Source: Protonemura montana (Eukaryota; Arthropoda; Insecta; Plecoptera; Nemouridae). From it: DNA of 64,000 nt. Where the stretch lies: assembly GCA_947568835.1 (NCBI GenBank), contig OX387605.1:11102418-11166417 (forward strand). Direction: 5' to 3'. The position numbers were made by a program, and so were the translations under genes. Position 1 is the first letter of the stretch; each line of letters opens with the position of its first letter. This document shows positions 27,201 through 39,500 of the stretch, in pieces. The notes beneath the pieces are model-generated. The model was not told the origin of the DNA. It was given only the letters and a program-made list of their open reading frames with translations, and searched no databases.

Positions 27201-30200
27201 CCCGTGGGTTGCAGGTCTCTCGTGGCACTGCGTGCTCTTTCTGTGCCCGACGGCTTTAATGTTTCTCCAAGAAAAGGGGTTAATGTGTTCCTATGTAAAA
27301 ATGTATTTAATAGCTTCTCCTGGCTGTTCGCATCAAAAACAAAACTAAAGAACAAAGATCTATAACGGTTCGCAAAATATCTTTAAAGTTTACTTTTTAT
27401 TTTGTTCGTAACAAGCGGAATTTTGATTAGTTGGGCTCTTTGGCATTAATTATTTAGATAATCAACAGAAATACCTTATATTTCTGCATGATCCCTCGGG
27501 CATTTTCGCACAATAACTGTCTCAGAGGGGTGAGAAAATTCACAGCAGTACAATAATACACTTGCATACTTTTCCTTCAGATCATTCCACAAACATTGTC
27601 TGAAATGTTAAATCGTGACGCTTACATTCTCAACATCCTGGGGCAATACTTTATTCTCCGATAACAGGCTTCATCTTCAGAAGTATCTTTTCGGAAATAT
27701 AGGTTGTCTGCGGGATCCCCTGCAGTTCAGCAAAATATATAAACTCGTTGCAAAAGCACAGAGGGAGTTTCCAGGCCTCCTCCTCTGCTGCCCCGACACG
27801 AAAACGTGCGTGTGGCAGGCAGGCTCGGCTGAGATTTCTTGAAGAGGGTCTCCGTTGATAAAATAGAGAAGAAACCCGTGTTTATTGGTTGCTCCCGTCT
27901 TGTCACCCTCAAACCCCCACCCAGCTACCCCCCATCGTCGAGTTTCAGACAACGTTCATCACTACGTGTGGCCCTCTAACCAGGGGCCACTGCATGTGAC
28001 AGCTTTGAAACACGAGAGAAAGCTCATCAAAACCTAGTGCGACACTTTACGGAGAAAACTTGAGACTGCGAATGGCTATCTATAATTCTTGTGGTTGGTC
28101 AGTGATTATTAATTGCTTTTCTCTTCTGGTTGATAATGTTTTCGAAGATATAAACTTTTGGGCATTTGTTCGACACCATTAGAGAATGTGGAGGGATTCT
28201 CCACGCGATGACAAACTGAGACATGTTAAGTGGTTAGCTTTTGGATCACTTTAAGCTAAAGTTGAAATGGCTACTATTTATCTTAAGTGAGATGAGAAAG
28301 GCTTCGTAAATAAGCCGGCTAAGCAGTACGGTAAACAACAAAGATTTCGCACCAAATAATGTCATCTCACCTTTACGTACTTCAGATAAAATGTCACTTA
28401 GTTACCGCATCATACATGTTTGCATCCCCATGATAATCATCAAGATTGTCAGCCCCTGCATCAACCCCAACACTCCCTTGTGGTGAGATCATTTCACAGA
28501 AGAGTCGCCCATATAAGGCTAGTGAAATGAGAGACACTTTAAAAATAATGTTTCCGTCGAAAAGAGCAGGCGCGAAAATATATAAGCTTCATGGTGCCGT
28601 ACTCGACTGTAACTGTTTAGAAAAGTTTAAAAAAAAAGTAACAGTGGTGTGTTTTTTGTGGGTGTGATACCTACCTACTCACGGAACTCTCATCACGTTT
28701 CTTCCACAAAGCTTCGTAATTTTTCTACATTTCTTTTGAACTTATAATTAATATTCTCTTTGTCATGTGTTCACTTGAGCGAGAGACTTAAAAACTCACA
28801 GCGAATAATTACTTACATTTTTTAATACCAACTAAAGTAATATAATTTACAAAAACAGTACCTACATATGGACCAATGATAAGCAACAGTAACACATCCG
28901 AAAGATTTCTACGTAATGAAAAAAATATATAAATTTTGTACAGTCTTTCAGTTTAGACAATTGTGTGTGTGTTTTTTTTTAACTTATCTTGGCTTTTAAA
29001 GGACATCTTATATTGTAAATCTTATCATGACATAAACTTAATTGGTAATCTTAGACTGTGATCTTATTTACCTATTTTACTGTTTATAACGTATCCAATT
29101 TCATGTAATTGACTAAAGGGAGCAAGTAAAGAACAATTAAGCAATAACCATCCGATACGACCTGTGACCAATCCAACATTCCAGTAAGAGCGCTACCGAA
29201 CCTAAAACATTTTCTTAACATCGTCCCTTTACCACAAAGTAGTCCGAATTTATCTTCTTCTTTTAGCGTTGACCCACACGATTTATGTCTTTCCATTTTC
29301 TAATTTTCCAAACGGAAAATTTTCTGTATATTCTCGTCCCCGTAACGTCTTTGCAGATCAATGCTATGAAGGATTGCTGGTCCAACGTGTTATACCACCA
29401 CAACTCCTATGCTGTTGATATCCATGGACGAGCGTCGTAAATCTTGGCATTTTTTCTTCGAGCATTTTTTTCCGTTGAACGCCTCGTCGTTCTCGTTAAA
29501 TGTTGTCCCAGTATTGTCGGTAGTTCTTCGCTGAAGCGAGCTTTCTTTCTGCGTGGTCGTTCGCACAGTAAACGACAAAGTGGAGCGATGTTTGGAAATT
29601 GAATTTTCAAATAAGTGGTCTCTCGTCCTATGAATATTTTACATCTAGTTGTATTATATTTCCCAGCCATCTCAATGCACAATATCAAAAGATATCTTAG
29701 ACTCCTATATTTTCTGAACTGTAAGCATCAACCTTCTGCAACTTAAGAAAACTGGCTCAAAACAGGCGATCGGAGGAATATCAATTTCATTTAATATCTG
29801 AAGAATAATGTTCCCACGCTTTATTGCTAAATAAATGCACGTCGCGCTTTTGTATGTGTGTGTGCTTTTTTTTAACAATATATCTTTTATGCAAAAGAGG
29901 TACATGCAGTAAAGTTTTCTCATTATGCGACAACAACTTTGCCCTCTTTACGAATAGGTTTGAAGCCCACGAAGACATTGTTTTGCTTATACTTTAGGGT
30001 ATTTAAGAACTTATTCATACATTGTTCTGTGTTTGGCCATCGAATCGTAAACTTTTTGTCAGCGATGGTCGTAAAGCCCTACAAGCCATTTGCTGGTACA
30101 AAATTAAGATAATTGAAACTTAACTTAATTTATACTTTCTGCTAATAGAAATTAGTAGTTTCCATTTATGCCGCATAAGCAATTTCAGTTGCAAGCTGAT

Positions 30201-32228
30201 ATTTTAGAAACTACTTAAGCGTAGGTATCTAAGACACATAGCTGTAACAATGTTATACCAGGTCATGGCTGGTGCATGGTTTATCACTTTGATCTCCTTG
30301 CAAAGAGCATCATGCTCGCAGCGTTTCTTTTTGTCTATCTCGTTTTACATAATCCGATATCGCGCAATATCAACCGTCTCATCTTGCAACTCATCTCTGC
30401 TATCGTTTCTTCGTTTGATTTTCCTGACGGGATAATTATACAGCATTACATATAGCTCCGGCGTAGATGCATCTCACCCTTACATATTTTGAGTTTTGCT
30501 GAGGGATATTTTGTCAGACTCAGACCTAAGTTATACGATACTTTGTTCAACAAAACAGTTCAACGAGCGCATATTTCTTGTTGCATCCGAGACAACATCG
30601 TTTGTTAACCCAACACTTTTCTCAATTAGGAAATTGTGTGCCCCACCGTGACGGCCATTATCGTCGACAAACTGCAAGTTTCTCGCCTAGAATCTGCATA
30701 CCAAAAACTGTCTTTAGTTCGGCGTCAGAGTGTGATAATTTGATAAAAGATTTATTGCTTGAAGAGGCGCCGTCTATGCGTGCAATCGCTGTACAATTTC
30801 AACGTTTTTGCTGCTCGGACCGCCTTTTTGGCGAGAGATTTACAGCTGCGAAACCTGGACAAGTGGATATTGCGAACGGTTCCTAGCGCGAACAACCCGA
30901 CCCCGGCAAACCGTCAAATGCTCTCTCACTCGTATGTTTGACCTCTTCGCCCCTCCGCTTATTCTTGTTGTGAACTAGAGAAGACATGGCAGGCCAACAC
31001 TTTAACAGATTAATACAAAGACAAAGTACATATAACAAGTCGTTATCCCTTTGTAGATGTCTTATTTTATCTTATTACATCGAAACTTGGAAGGTGAGCT
31101 CTACAGTAAAGTTTTGAATTAGATTGGAAAGAGGTAATATTAATTGATCAACTCGAATTAACTGCTCAAACTTTTTGGTCTGTGCAGCACTGTCTTTTAT
31201 ATTTATGGGCGTTCATACGTTATTAAATTTTATCAAAACTGAAAATGTTGCGCATTGAAGGGGTTTTGAAAATTTTTCTTAAGTCTACTTCACAATGTTA
31301 CTTGTGATAAACATGTATTAGAGTCACATGGACACACTGTATCAAATATAACGAGAAAAGGAATCTTTCGCCATTCACATTTTCCTGCAAGTTGTTTAAG
31401 TTTAGAGTGCCGTGTCCACCTCAGCCCCCTGCACGAGCGTCCCACACAATTTGGACTGCTAACTTGCCCACTGACGCCCGTTTACGGGCATAGTTAGAAA
31501 AGACTGCCATTTCATCCATATTTGAGGCAAGTTGAGGGGAGGGCAGCGCGCTCAAGTGTAGCCCATTATCGTAATGTATTAATTTGACTTTTAAATATCT
31601 TCCCCGCGTACCAGTCGGCCACAAGGAAAACGAAAATGTTACCTCGTTTGTAAGTTTCTACATTGCCTGGCTCGTTTATAAAATAAGCGACTGATGAATG
31701 TGCATAAATGGTATGTACTGGCACAGATATTAGCAGTAGATAGACTGACTAATTCGTTTCTTGAGCTGCAACTTGTTTCCAATTATCTAGTGAGTAATTA
31801 GATTTGTAAGTCAAGATATTGTAACGTTTCAGTTAGCAACGGGCTCTCGTAAAAGTTTCAATATTGACTTATGTGTAATAAGCATGTAACCTAGTTGCTT
31901 CGAGTGCAATTGTGTCAGTTGCATCAAAAATCTAATTGACTCTCCAGTGTTAACGCTTATTTTTTCTCGTTACACTAACAATGTCCAAACATTTTCAGTG
32001 TTTTCTATGTTAGAAAAATACTCTGCGTTAAAATTAGAAGAAAACGCTGTCTTCCATTGGCAGAAATAATTTTACAGTTCGATTCCATTTCCCTGCTCGA
32101 GTTATTAGAGTCGAGAGTTTGTCACGCTGAAAATCAACTGAAACCATTTCCAATTGAGCTAAAGCCACGGGTGATACCTCGGTGGTTTCACCACCATGAT
32201 ATCATTGGCATTAATTTCCATTCGACAT

Positions 32229-32248
32229 CCCCCCCCCCCCCCCCCCCC
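32229..32248 (+). repeat. Poly-C tract (20 C)
   Basis: Uninterrupted C run. Frames crossing it give poly-Gly or poly-Pro peptides that are artefacts. Confidence 0.95.
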
Positions 32249-32581
32249 ACCGATGGCACCGCGGAGCCGCTGATCACACGCAACTTTCCACAGACTAAAG
32301 GCAATTCCCATCCCTCTTCCATACATGAACTCAGCCCGCCACCCCTTTCTAGTCCACCTTGTTTGTGTCAACGGGCTATACGTTTTGATTAGGTATATAC
32401 TGAAGAGCACACAAGTCAAAGTTCCCTGCCCAAAGCTACAGATAACTTCGTTTGAACTAAAAGTGATGAACAGTTTAGTAATTTCCCTCGTCATTCGCGT
32501 TGTGCTCCCATCAGCCTCCTGCACCCCCGTTGCCGCCCCCGCCCACCGCCTTCCAGCCGATGTATTTGTCGACGCGAGTCC

Positions 32582-32647
32582 AGCCAAGCGAGTGCCTCGG
32601 ATGATTTGTTCTGTGTCGCCGGATCCAGAGAGCTGGTTTCGAATCCC
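32582..32647 (+). repeat. Possible tRNA-derived SINE fragment
   Basis: AGCCAAGCGAG (A-box-like) lies 53 bases before GGTTTCGAATCCC (a B-box with one extra T). The T-stem does not pair well, so this is not an intact tRNA. The sequence stays GC-rich for about 100 bases downstream. Confidence 0.3.
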
Positions 32648-35600
32648 GTCCACGTAGTCGGTGGCCCCTCGCGAGTTGTGCGCGGAGCGGCTTCCCCCTG
32701 ACACCCTCTATCCGCCGGCGCATCTCCCAATCATCTCCAATGGACCGGAAGACACGCTATTTACAATTAATAACATTACACTTCGCCGAGGTAGCAGATA
32801 GGCAGACTGATTTATTTCGACCTGCGACAAAAGTATGCTATTACTCAACTGTGTTGAGAATGTCAACATCGATTTGGGATACTTTTTTATGACCTAACAT
32901 AGATATAAACATGGATGAACTTAATGTTATAATTATTTGCCCATTACACCTTCGTTGAAACAGGTAAACGCTATAAAATGCTGCACTCAACAAATAATTT
33001 GAGCACTTGAGCACGTTGAAGAATAAATTTGGGAATATATTTATGTAAAGTACTACGAGAGATTGGTTCATTAACGTTTCATCAACAAGTTATGTGCCAC
33101 GTGAAGTCGTGAAAATACTTCACTTTGATCCCCCTCCTTCTAATATGTGTGAATCTAATTTTTGTAATATATTCTGACACAGGGGCTCTAACCACGCTCA
33201 ACTATCAGTCGAGTCCCTGACGAATCCCTCTTTTCCGTAGTTACAAAATCGCCGCGTGTATTTCCGCATGCAGATTCCAAATTGGCTTAGAAGGACCACG
33301 TGATACTACTACGTCGCCGTGTAGTTGTCCCGGCGCACGCTTTTAAGATTCGATACATCAACCCCCAATTTTATTGTCTAACGAACCAGCGAGGAGAATG
33401 TGGCCGCCCCCGCATACCGGCATCGGCTTGCGCGCTCGCTGCACCGGAAGTACGTGGCTGGAATTATTTGCCGCGCGTTTCCTGTCGAGCTAATGGTATC
33501 AGCATCGTATCGTCAGGATGCTCGCGATATCCCGTTTATTACCACAATTCGCTCATGTCACTTTCGTGCGCGATTATTTCAATCACATTTGGGAGCAGAT
33601 CTATTTCCAAAACATGCCAACTTGCGCCCAATTTGGAAATAATGCTTGTTTTATGCAAACAAAATGGCTCGTCAGACTGTTTCTTCACACGAGTTTCTTC
33701 CGCTTGTTACGTTTTTTTTGTTCGTTATTTGTTAGTGCGTGGGCGTATTCAAACTACCTAGAAGCTCAATTCTCTAAATGTCTTTCTATTCAGATGGTGT
33801 AATGGCCTATTTCTCTCCACGAATTGGATTACCGATATAAACATTTGGTAAAAAAATCGTATCTCCTCGTTTTATGCGGGAGAACACAAACAATACTACG
33901 CATTTTTATTATCAAATATTCCGAGAGGGTTACACAGAACTGGAATTAACTAGGAGAGAAAATTCATAGCTCTCTACTGATTATATTCTTGGTATGCATG
34001 ACATGTTTATTGCTAATGACTCCTAGGTTTGAATTTTAATTTTAATTTGAAATTAGAACCAATATTCCAGACGTGAATTTGAAATCTCTATTACATCATC
34101 TTGTCGATACGTTCTTGAAGCATTCTAGACGCTTATCACAATGCAATTGAAAATATTGATAATATTATAGAAACAACTATTTTTCCTTCGCATTATTTTT
34201 TCGCTTTATAGTGAAATATTACAGGCACTATTAATATCGAAGTTGGTTGCAAATTCTACGGACCATTCTAAATGTAATGCCATTTCACGCTCTCTCATTT
34301 ATTTCACAGATAACAGTTTTTTACGGACTGCGGCTTCTCTATTCCCAGTTTTGTGTTCGCCTAAAAGTAAATGCACAAGCGGCCCCCCGCCTTTGTTTTT
34401 TCATCATATTTTCGAGATATTTTGTATCATTAATTTCGTATTCTGCTGGCACTTGAACCCGGCGTGCCTACAGAGGTTCTAGTGTTTTAAAGAGGAAAGT
34501 AGGGGGTTGTGCGTATCGCAATTTCAAGTATGGGGTCGGTCGTTACTAAGAGAGGGGCTGTTAGATGAAAAGGGAAATGCACAAAATTAAAACATTTTTC
34601 TGCTGCTCCGTTATTTTTCCGTAACTAAGCAAGAACCATGGCTTTTATTTTGTACGGTAGAAATGAAAATGCCCCCTTTTAATCGTTATAAAACAATATG
34701 GAGACTTATAAATTATATTCTGAGTCTTGATATTTCGTTTTTTTCTTTATACATATTAACGAGTCGGCAAAAAAAATACTACCCTTTATTGCATCGAACG
34801 GAAAGGTTAAATAATTCGGCAGAAAAATTTTGTGTTTAAAAAAAGTATTTCAGATCTCAATTCCAGGCGCGTATGGTGGCATGTTTATTCTTCTGAGAAA
34901 GTTTGCCATATTTTTAAATAAAATCAAAAGATACTTTCGTTTTCGATACTAGAAAGAAACCAAAAATTAATATATGTATTAAGAAACCAAAAAACTGTCA
35001 GATCTAAACTTCCAGGTCAGTGTCTGCTTTTATTAGTTATTACAGAGCATGGAAACCACCAACTTCACATAATATATTCGTCTCCCGGAAAACGAAGGAA
35101 AACTTTTGATGGTGATTGTATTTTCCTTATTTTACCGATTCTCTGCGCTGCGAATAAATTTCTTTACACAAACCTAGAGCATGGCTTAATAAAAGAAAAT
35201 TGCAGTAGCCTGGCTGCGTATGGGTAACTCATCATGCGTAAGTGCGTCCAAATGAGCCAGTTTCGCCCACCGAGCGTTTCTGAGCCTGTCTGAGACGCGC
35301 AGCGACAGGAGCTCGCTGCTCTTTTACGTCAATACATACAGTGATATGAGCGAGGTGATTGCCCAGTCTGCTTGGCTGCGTATTCACGCGTTTATTTCAA
35401 ACTTTCAGCCTACACACGGACATATTGTCTTAATAAGGTCATGGAGAAATGTGTTTGCATTGTTAAAGGTATAAAAAACGCGGGGTTTGCTTTGTTTCCA
35501 AGTTGTTTATTTTTGCAGTAAAAGTACCTTCTTACTATTCATTTTAGAGAGTACTGACATGTTAGAATAAGCTCATAGAAGCTTATTTCATTTAAGGTAC

Positions 35601-35649
35601 CTATTAACTCAGAGAATATTCCTTGATATTTTCGCATTTGCGACATGCC

Positions 35650-36012
35650 CCTGAATGCAACCCGCAGTACAAATGACATGGCACTTCCACTTAAAATTAA
35701 ATCCCTTGGAATATCACTTGGCACGCATTGTCTTACCATTAAAAGTTTCGGAGAGTAATAACAGACAACTCCGATGAATTTTTAAATAATGTGTACTTAT
35801 TTCTTGGTTTTACTCCTGAACGCAGCCCGCAGAGCGAGCGACACGGCACTTCCACTTAAAACAAAGGCCTTGAACATCAGCTAGTACCACATTGATCTAG
35901 CATTGAAAGGTTCAATGGGTGATAACAGACTAACCCTATGAGCTTTTAGAGAAATTGATACACATTTCGTGGTTTTACTCCTAAACGCAGCCCGCAGAAC
36001 GAGCGACATGGC
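35650..36012 (+). repeat. 165-bp tandem repeat, about 2.2 units
   Basis: The block CCTGAAcGCAgCCCGCAGagcg..GACAtGGC occurs at 35650, 35815 and 35980, exactly 165 bp apart each time. Units 1 and 2 share CGGCACTTCCACTTAAAA-like downstream sequence. Units 2 and 3 also share the upstream phrases GATAACAGAC and TGGTTTTACTCCT. The first unit is the most diverged, and the array stops in a T-run near 36012. No coding potential is evident. The unit length is typical of satellite-like monomers. Confidence 0.85.
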
Positions 36013-36871
36013 TTTTTTTGTATATTTCTTAGCTCTTTAAATCCATATTATTATGACATTGATTAAATTGTCTTTGCGTACGTGTCATCCGTTTTTCATG
36101 GATTGTTCGCTCTTTATTCATTAACTATTAGGAAAAAATTATTACTTAACTTTTAGACATTGCCAAAAATACATTTAGCCATCGTTTCATGGATTTACCG
36201 AAAATGTCATGGTTGACTCTTAATAAAACCCGCACCCCGACCAACAAAGTTTCTTTCCATTTATTTTTTTTTCTTCAGGAGTTCAAATAGCAATAAAATA
36301 AATGTTTTGTGAAAACAAGTTTTAGTTGTAAGTGAAAGTGAGTCGTGAGGATCTTACCTGACGTTCGAGTCCCACTGTTTGCATTAGATCAGCGTGTTTG
36401 AACAGAAAAGGGTGTATAGTTTAATGCCAGTTGTAGATATAAGAATAGGAAGTCAATGAAAGATAACCGCCAAGTACCTATGTAGTAAAAAACATGCACT
36501 TCAACTTGTGAAAAGAAATGTTCGAGTGGTTAAAACACAGAAAAACATAGCGAATGTTTGTTTAAGAGAAAAGAAAGGCGGGGAAAATACTTCAAACTAA
36601 GAACTAAACTTTCCTAAAACAAACCCTTATCTCATTTCTTATTATTTTTATTAATTTTTTGAAGTCAAGTAATTATTTTCTATTCCTTAACAAGAATGAT
36701 TTCTTAACTTAACTCCACGGATACAACACATGTGCTATTACTTGCTAAAAAATAGAAATCAGTGTGTATTCTTCAAGCACTATTAGGTTAACACTAGCAA
36801 TCACTGAGCCTCCAATTTGCGCCCCAAGGAAAAGTTTCTGTTTGACACTAATTGGTTTAATCTTCTTTCAG

Positions 36872-36982
36872 TGCTGCCTCAGCGTCTGGTTATTATGGAC
36901 GACGCCGGCTTAGAGCGCACGTCGGTGGTCGGCCCGTACTCGGAAGGCGCCGATCTCATCCTGCGCTGCGAAGTCTACGGCG
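36872..36982 (+). CDS. side-like: Side-like gene, exon encoding first half of an Ig domain (probably Ig2)
   Basis: This 111-bp internal exon is flanked by a pyrimidine-rich acceptor (cttctttcag) and a donor (gtgaga). It enters in phase 1 (its first two bases finish a Val codon if the preceding base is G) and leaves in phase 1. The peptide begins LPQRLVIMDDAG and continues VVGPYSEGADLILRCEV. The VxGPYxEGxxLxLxCEVxGG pattern is characteristic of the Side (Sidestep) immunoglobulin family, and its Cys would be the first disulfide cysteine of the domain. The Trp and second Cys lie in the next exon, 15.8 kb away. Side proteins are single-pass membrane ligands that pair with Beat receptors in axon guidance and synaptic recognition (known for Drosophila). 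Which paralogue this is cannot be told from the window. No start codon belongs here; an ATG-like codon upstream lies in the intron. Confidence 0.9.
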
Positions 36983-39239
36983 GTGAGAGCTGCAACCTAA
37001 TTATTTATTCATTCCCGCAAACGAAACTCTATGTGCGCCACTCTTCGCTCATTGCTCGTTCTTATTTTAATTGGTTCAAATTACAGCTTAATGAAATATG
37101 GAATATTGGAAATAGATTTTCGATGTTAAATGCCTTAATTACGAAAGCAATTGATGCATAATAACGCAATTTTCATGTTCACTCTAGTAAGCTCCACAAA
37201 CTGTTATGTTTTACATGAAGATCAATTACCATTCGTATTCATTCGCTAGCATGCACCAACCAGCTTTTATTGGAGCGTCAAGAGTTTGTCTTAAGTTACA
37301 AATTCGATCAACCTCTTTATTTCAACTATTCAAGCCCACACAGCCATTTGACACCCTTCTTCTTTTCGATCTTCTTTCAACAAACAGCCCATCACCCCGA
37401 CCCTCAGCGCTCAACGTCAGTACCCCCCTTTCTGCCGGCAACCCACACCCCTGATGTGTGCTGTTGCAATTTTTCAACGTGGAAATGGTGAATTCAAGAC
37501 AAATATCCTTCTGTCAGCGCGCCCGTGCGTATACCGAGTGAGGTGCTTTCACGCCGAACCTTTTATGCCACTAAGAGAAACTCACAGAAGGTCCAAGTGA
37601 AATAGGGGCTGGTCGTAAGAAGGACACTACTGCGAGAAGTCATCGTTCTATGATGACGTTTAAATGTGATTTTTCTTTTTTCGGCTCTTACATTCAGGCT
37701 AAAAAGCATGTTTTATGTCCTATTTTAGCTTGTTTTCTTTTTTTTCTGATTTCAGTATATCTCTTTGCTTGAAATAAACGATCCAGCTCATTGATGTCGA
37801 ATAAATTCCACTTGAGATTTTGGATCGTTTTTCACACGTCAAAATGGCTCGTCGTGCAGTAATACCGCTTGCGATCTTCGACAGTAGTAATCGTGCAATT
37901 CCCAAACATAATTTCCTGTGTGGATCTAATTCTATGAGATTGCTCTTTAGAGATAGAAATACTTTATTTGACAAATCCCCACATTTACTTCGCCATATTG
38001 GATCAGTGTAATCCAATGTGAATTCGCTAGCGAAAGCAATAATGTGGCCCACCAGTGCAGACATAGAAAACCGCAATTCGTTCCCGTCGTAGAAAAGCAA
38101 ATATTCCTTTCTACAGTCGTACCTTTCCAGTTATTCTGGAAAAGTTTCCCTCTTTTGATCGCTAGGTCTAAATCATTGAACACAAATTGTGTCACCTTCA
38201 TGAAAATAAAAACAGTTTTTAATGAAAATCTCGCTCCAGTCGTACGGTTGATGAGATTTGATCAAGAGGTCAACATGTATGAAACTGGATACTATCTCGA
38301 CGGTCGAAACTTGATGTCTCTGGCTTTTGAAATCTGTAGAATAGGTCCCTCACAAGTAGAGAACAACGAAGCCAGTTTCTGGTTTCTGTAAAGGTTTGAC
38401 ATCTGGAACTCCTTTTCCACCCTCTCGCTCTCGCTCTTGCTCTTCAACCCCACACACACACTCCCTGTCTCACTCTTTCTCATTTCGCTATAGCCCTGAA
38501 AAGTTCTCGAAAAGTTTTCTCCTCGGTTCTCCATCATCTCTCACACCAATTCTCGTTTCCTTTATTTGCACCATTTCGTCTTTAGATATGTTTCCCATCC
38601 CCCATTCCGTATCCAATTAAAACACGATGGTAGATACCAGTATCTTGTCTAGATATCGTTCCTCCTATTCTATTATCCGTCTCTTTCTGTCTCCTTGGAA
38701 CGTCTCTTTTCGTGGGTCTTTGACACTTACGTTCTCATCTGATTCTCATCTTGGCTCTGGGCCCGGAAATTGTGTTTGTTCTACTGAAATATTATTCAAA
38801 CTCTTCACTTAAAATGTCAGTGCGTTCCACCTGGCTTATCTTGAATCCACTCGCGAAATCTTTACCGCCACAAGATATAGTCTAGATATAGGTAAGTTTC
38901 GATCCCACCGTTCGGTAAACGAGTCTGAGGTTATAAAATACTTACCGCCTACCCTTTAGCACTCTCGCGGCGCACGCCCTAGCCCAAAAGTAGCGAACAC
39001 GGGCGTGGAACACGAGGTAACACTTTGCGCGCGCAAATGTTTGTTTCCATTTTCACGGCATAAACTTTATAATGAATCTCGAGAGGACCTTGCTTTCCGG
39101 CCTCACGGACCATTAGAAGCAGGTTTCGTGCGTAAAGCTGGGTTTCGAAATGGAGTGTAATGAGTATCGAGTAGTGTCCAGTCAGTTTAAGCGGCACCTT
39201 CCGATGTCCACGTTAAAGCCTCCCTACCCACCCTGTTTG

Positions 39240-39500
39240 CGTATGCCGGCTGCACGCTGAGCCGCGGCCTAGCCTTGTAAAGGTTCCTCCACAGGCGCGC
39301 CGAGCGGAGAATCTGGCCGGCGGTCGAGCTATTTGAGGCCGATTAGCGCGCAAAGCTAATTACTGAGCTGATTGTAAACACCGACGAAGGGAAAACAAAC
39401 GAGGCCGCCGTCGCCGCACTTTGCTGTTAAATTACACACACGAAATTTCCGAGCGACGTCAGACCTGAGTCAACCACATGAATATTACAGAGGCGGGCGG
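39240..39500. promoter_or_regulatory. Candidate intronic enhancer (CpG-rich, homeodomain and forkhead motifs)
   Basis: A GC/CpG-rich patch in an AT-rich intron contains CGATTAG, CTAATTAC (39356-39363, homeodomain-type) and TGTAAACA (39373-39380, a forkhead consensus) within about 40 bases, followed by GCCGCCGTCGCCGC. No open frame resembles an exon. Regulatory function is inferred only from motif density and base composition. Confidence 0.3.

Larger units (their letters stand above)
1..36871 (+). other. Upstream intron or 5' flank of the Side-like gene; no exon recognised
   Basis: This stretch ends in the acceptor of the first recognised exon, so at least its 3' part is intron. If no exon was missed, the intron is over 36.8 kb. 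I looked for the first Ig domain of a Side protein, in particular the Tyr-x-Cys-Arg-Val-Asp type motif and a Trp-Tyr core, and saw neither. Open frames are short, overlap on both strands and show no domain. The stretch is AT-rich, with GC/CpG-rich patches near 3.6, 16.0, 17.3, 20.9, 23.2, 25.1, 26.4 and 32.6 kb. It also holds microsatellites, an inverted repeat, telomere-like repeats and a 165-bp tandem array, listed separately. A small or divergent exon could have been overlooked. Confidence 0.6.

Noticed and set aside
32159..32704. 181-codon minus-strand frame
   Set aside because: Contains a poly-Gly run from the poly-C tract and no recognisable domain; a chance frame.
33300..33761. 153-codon plus-strand frame
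   Set aside because: No domain, no supported start or splice sites, and other plus-strand frames overlap it.
36335..36380. GTTCGAGTCCC B-box-like motif
   Set aside because: No A-box or cloverleaf upstream; the single match is weak evidence for a tRNA or SINE.
36817..36871. Open frame upstream of the first Ig exon, with a possible start codon
   Set aside because: It lies before a strong acceptor, encodes no signal peptide or Side-like residues, and the phase fits an internal exon.
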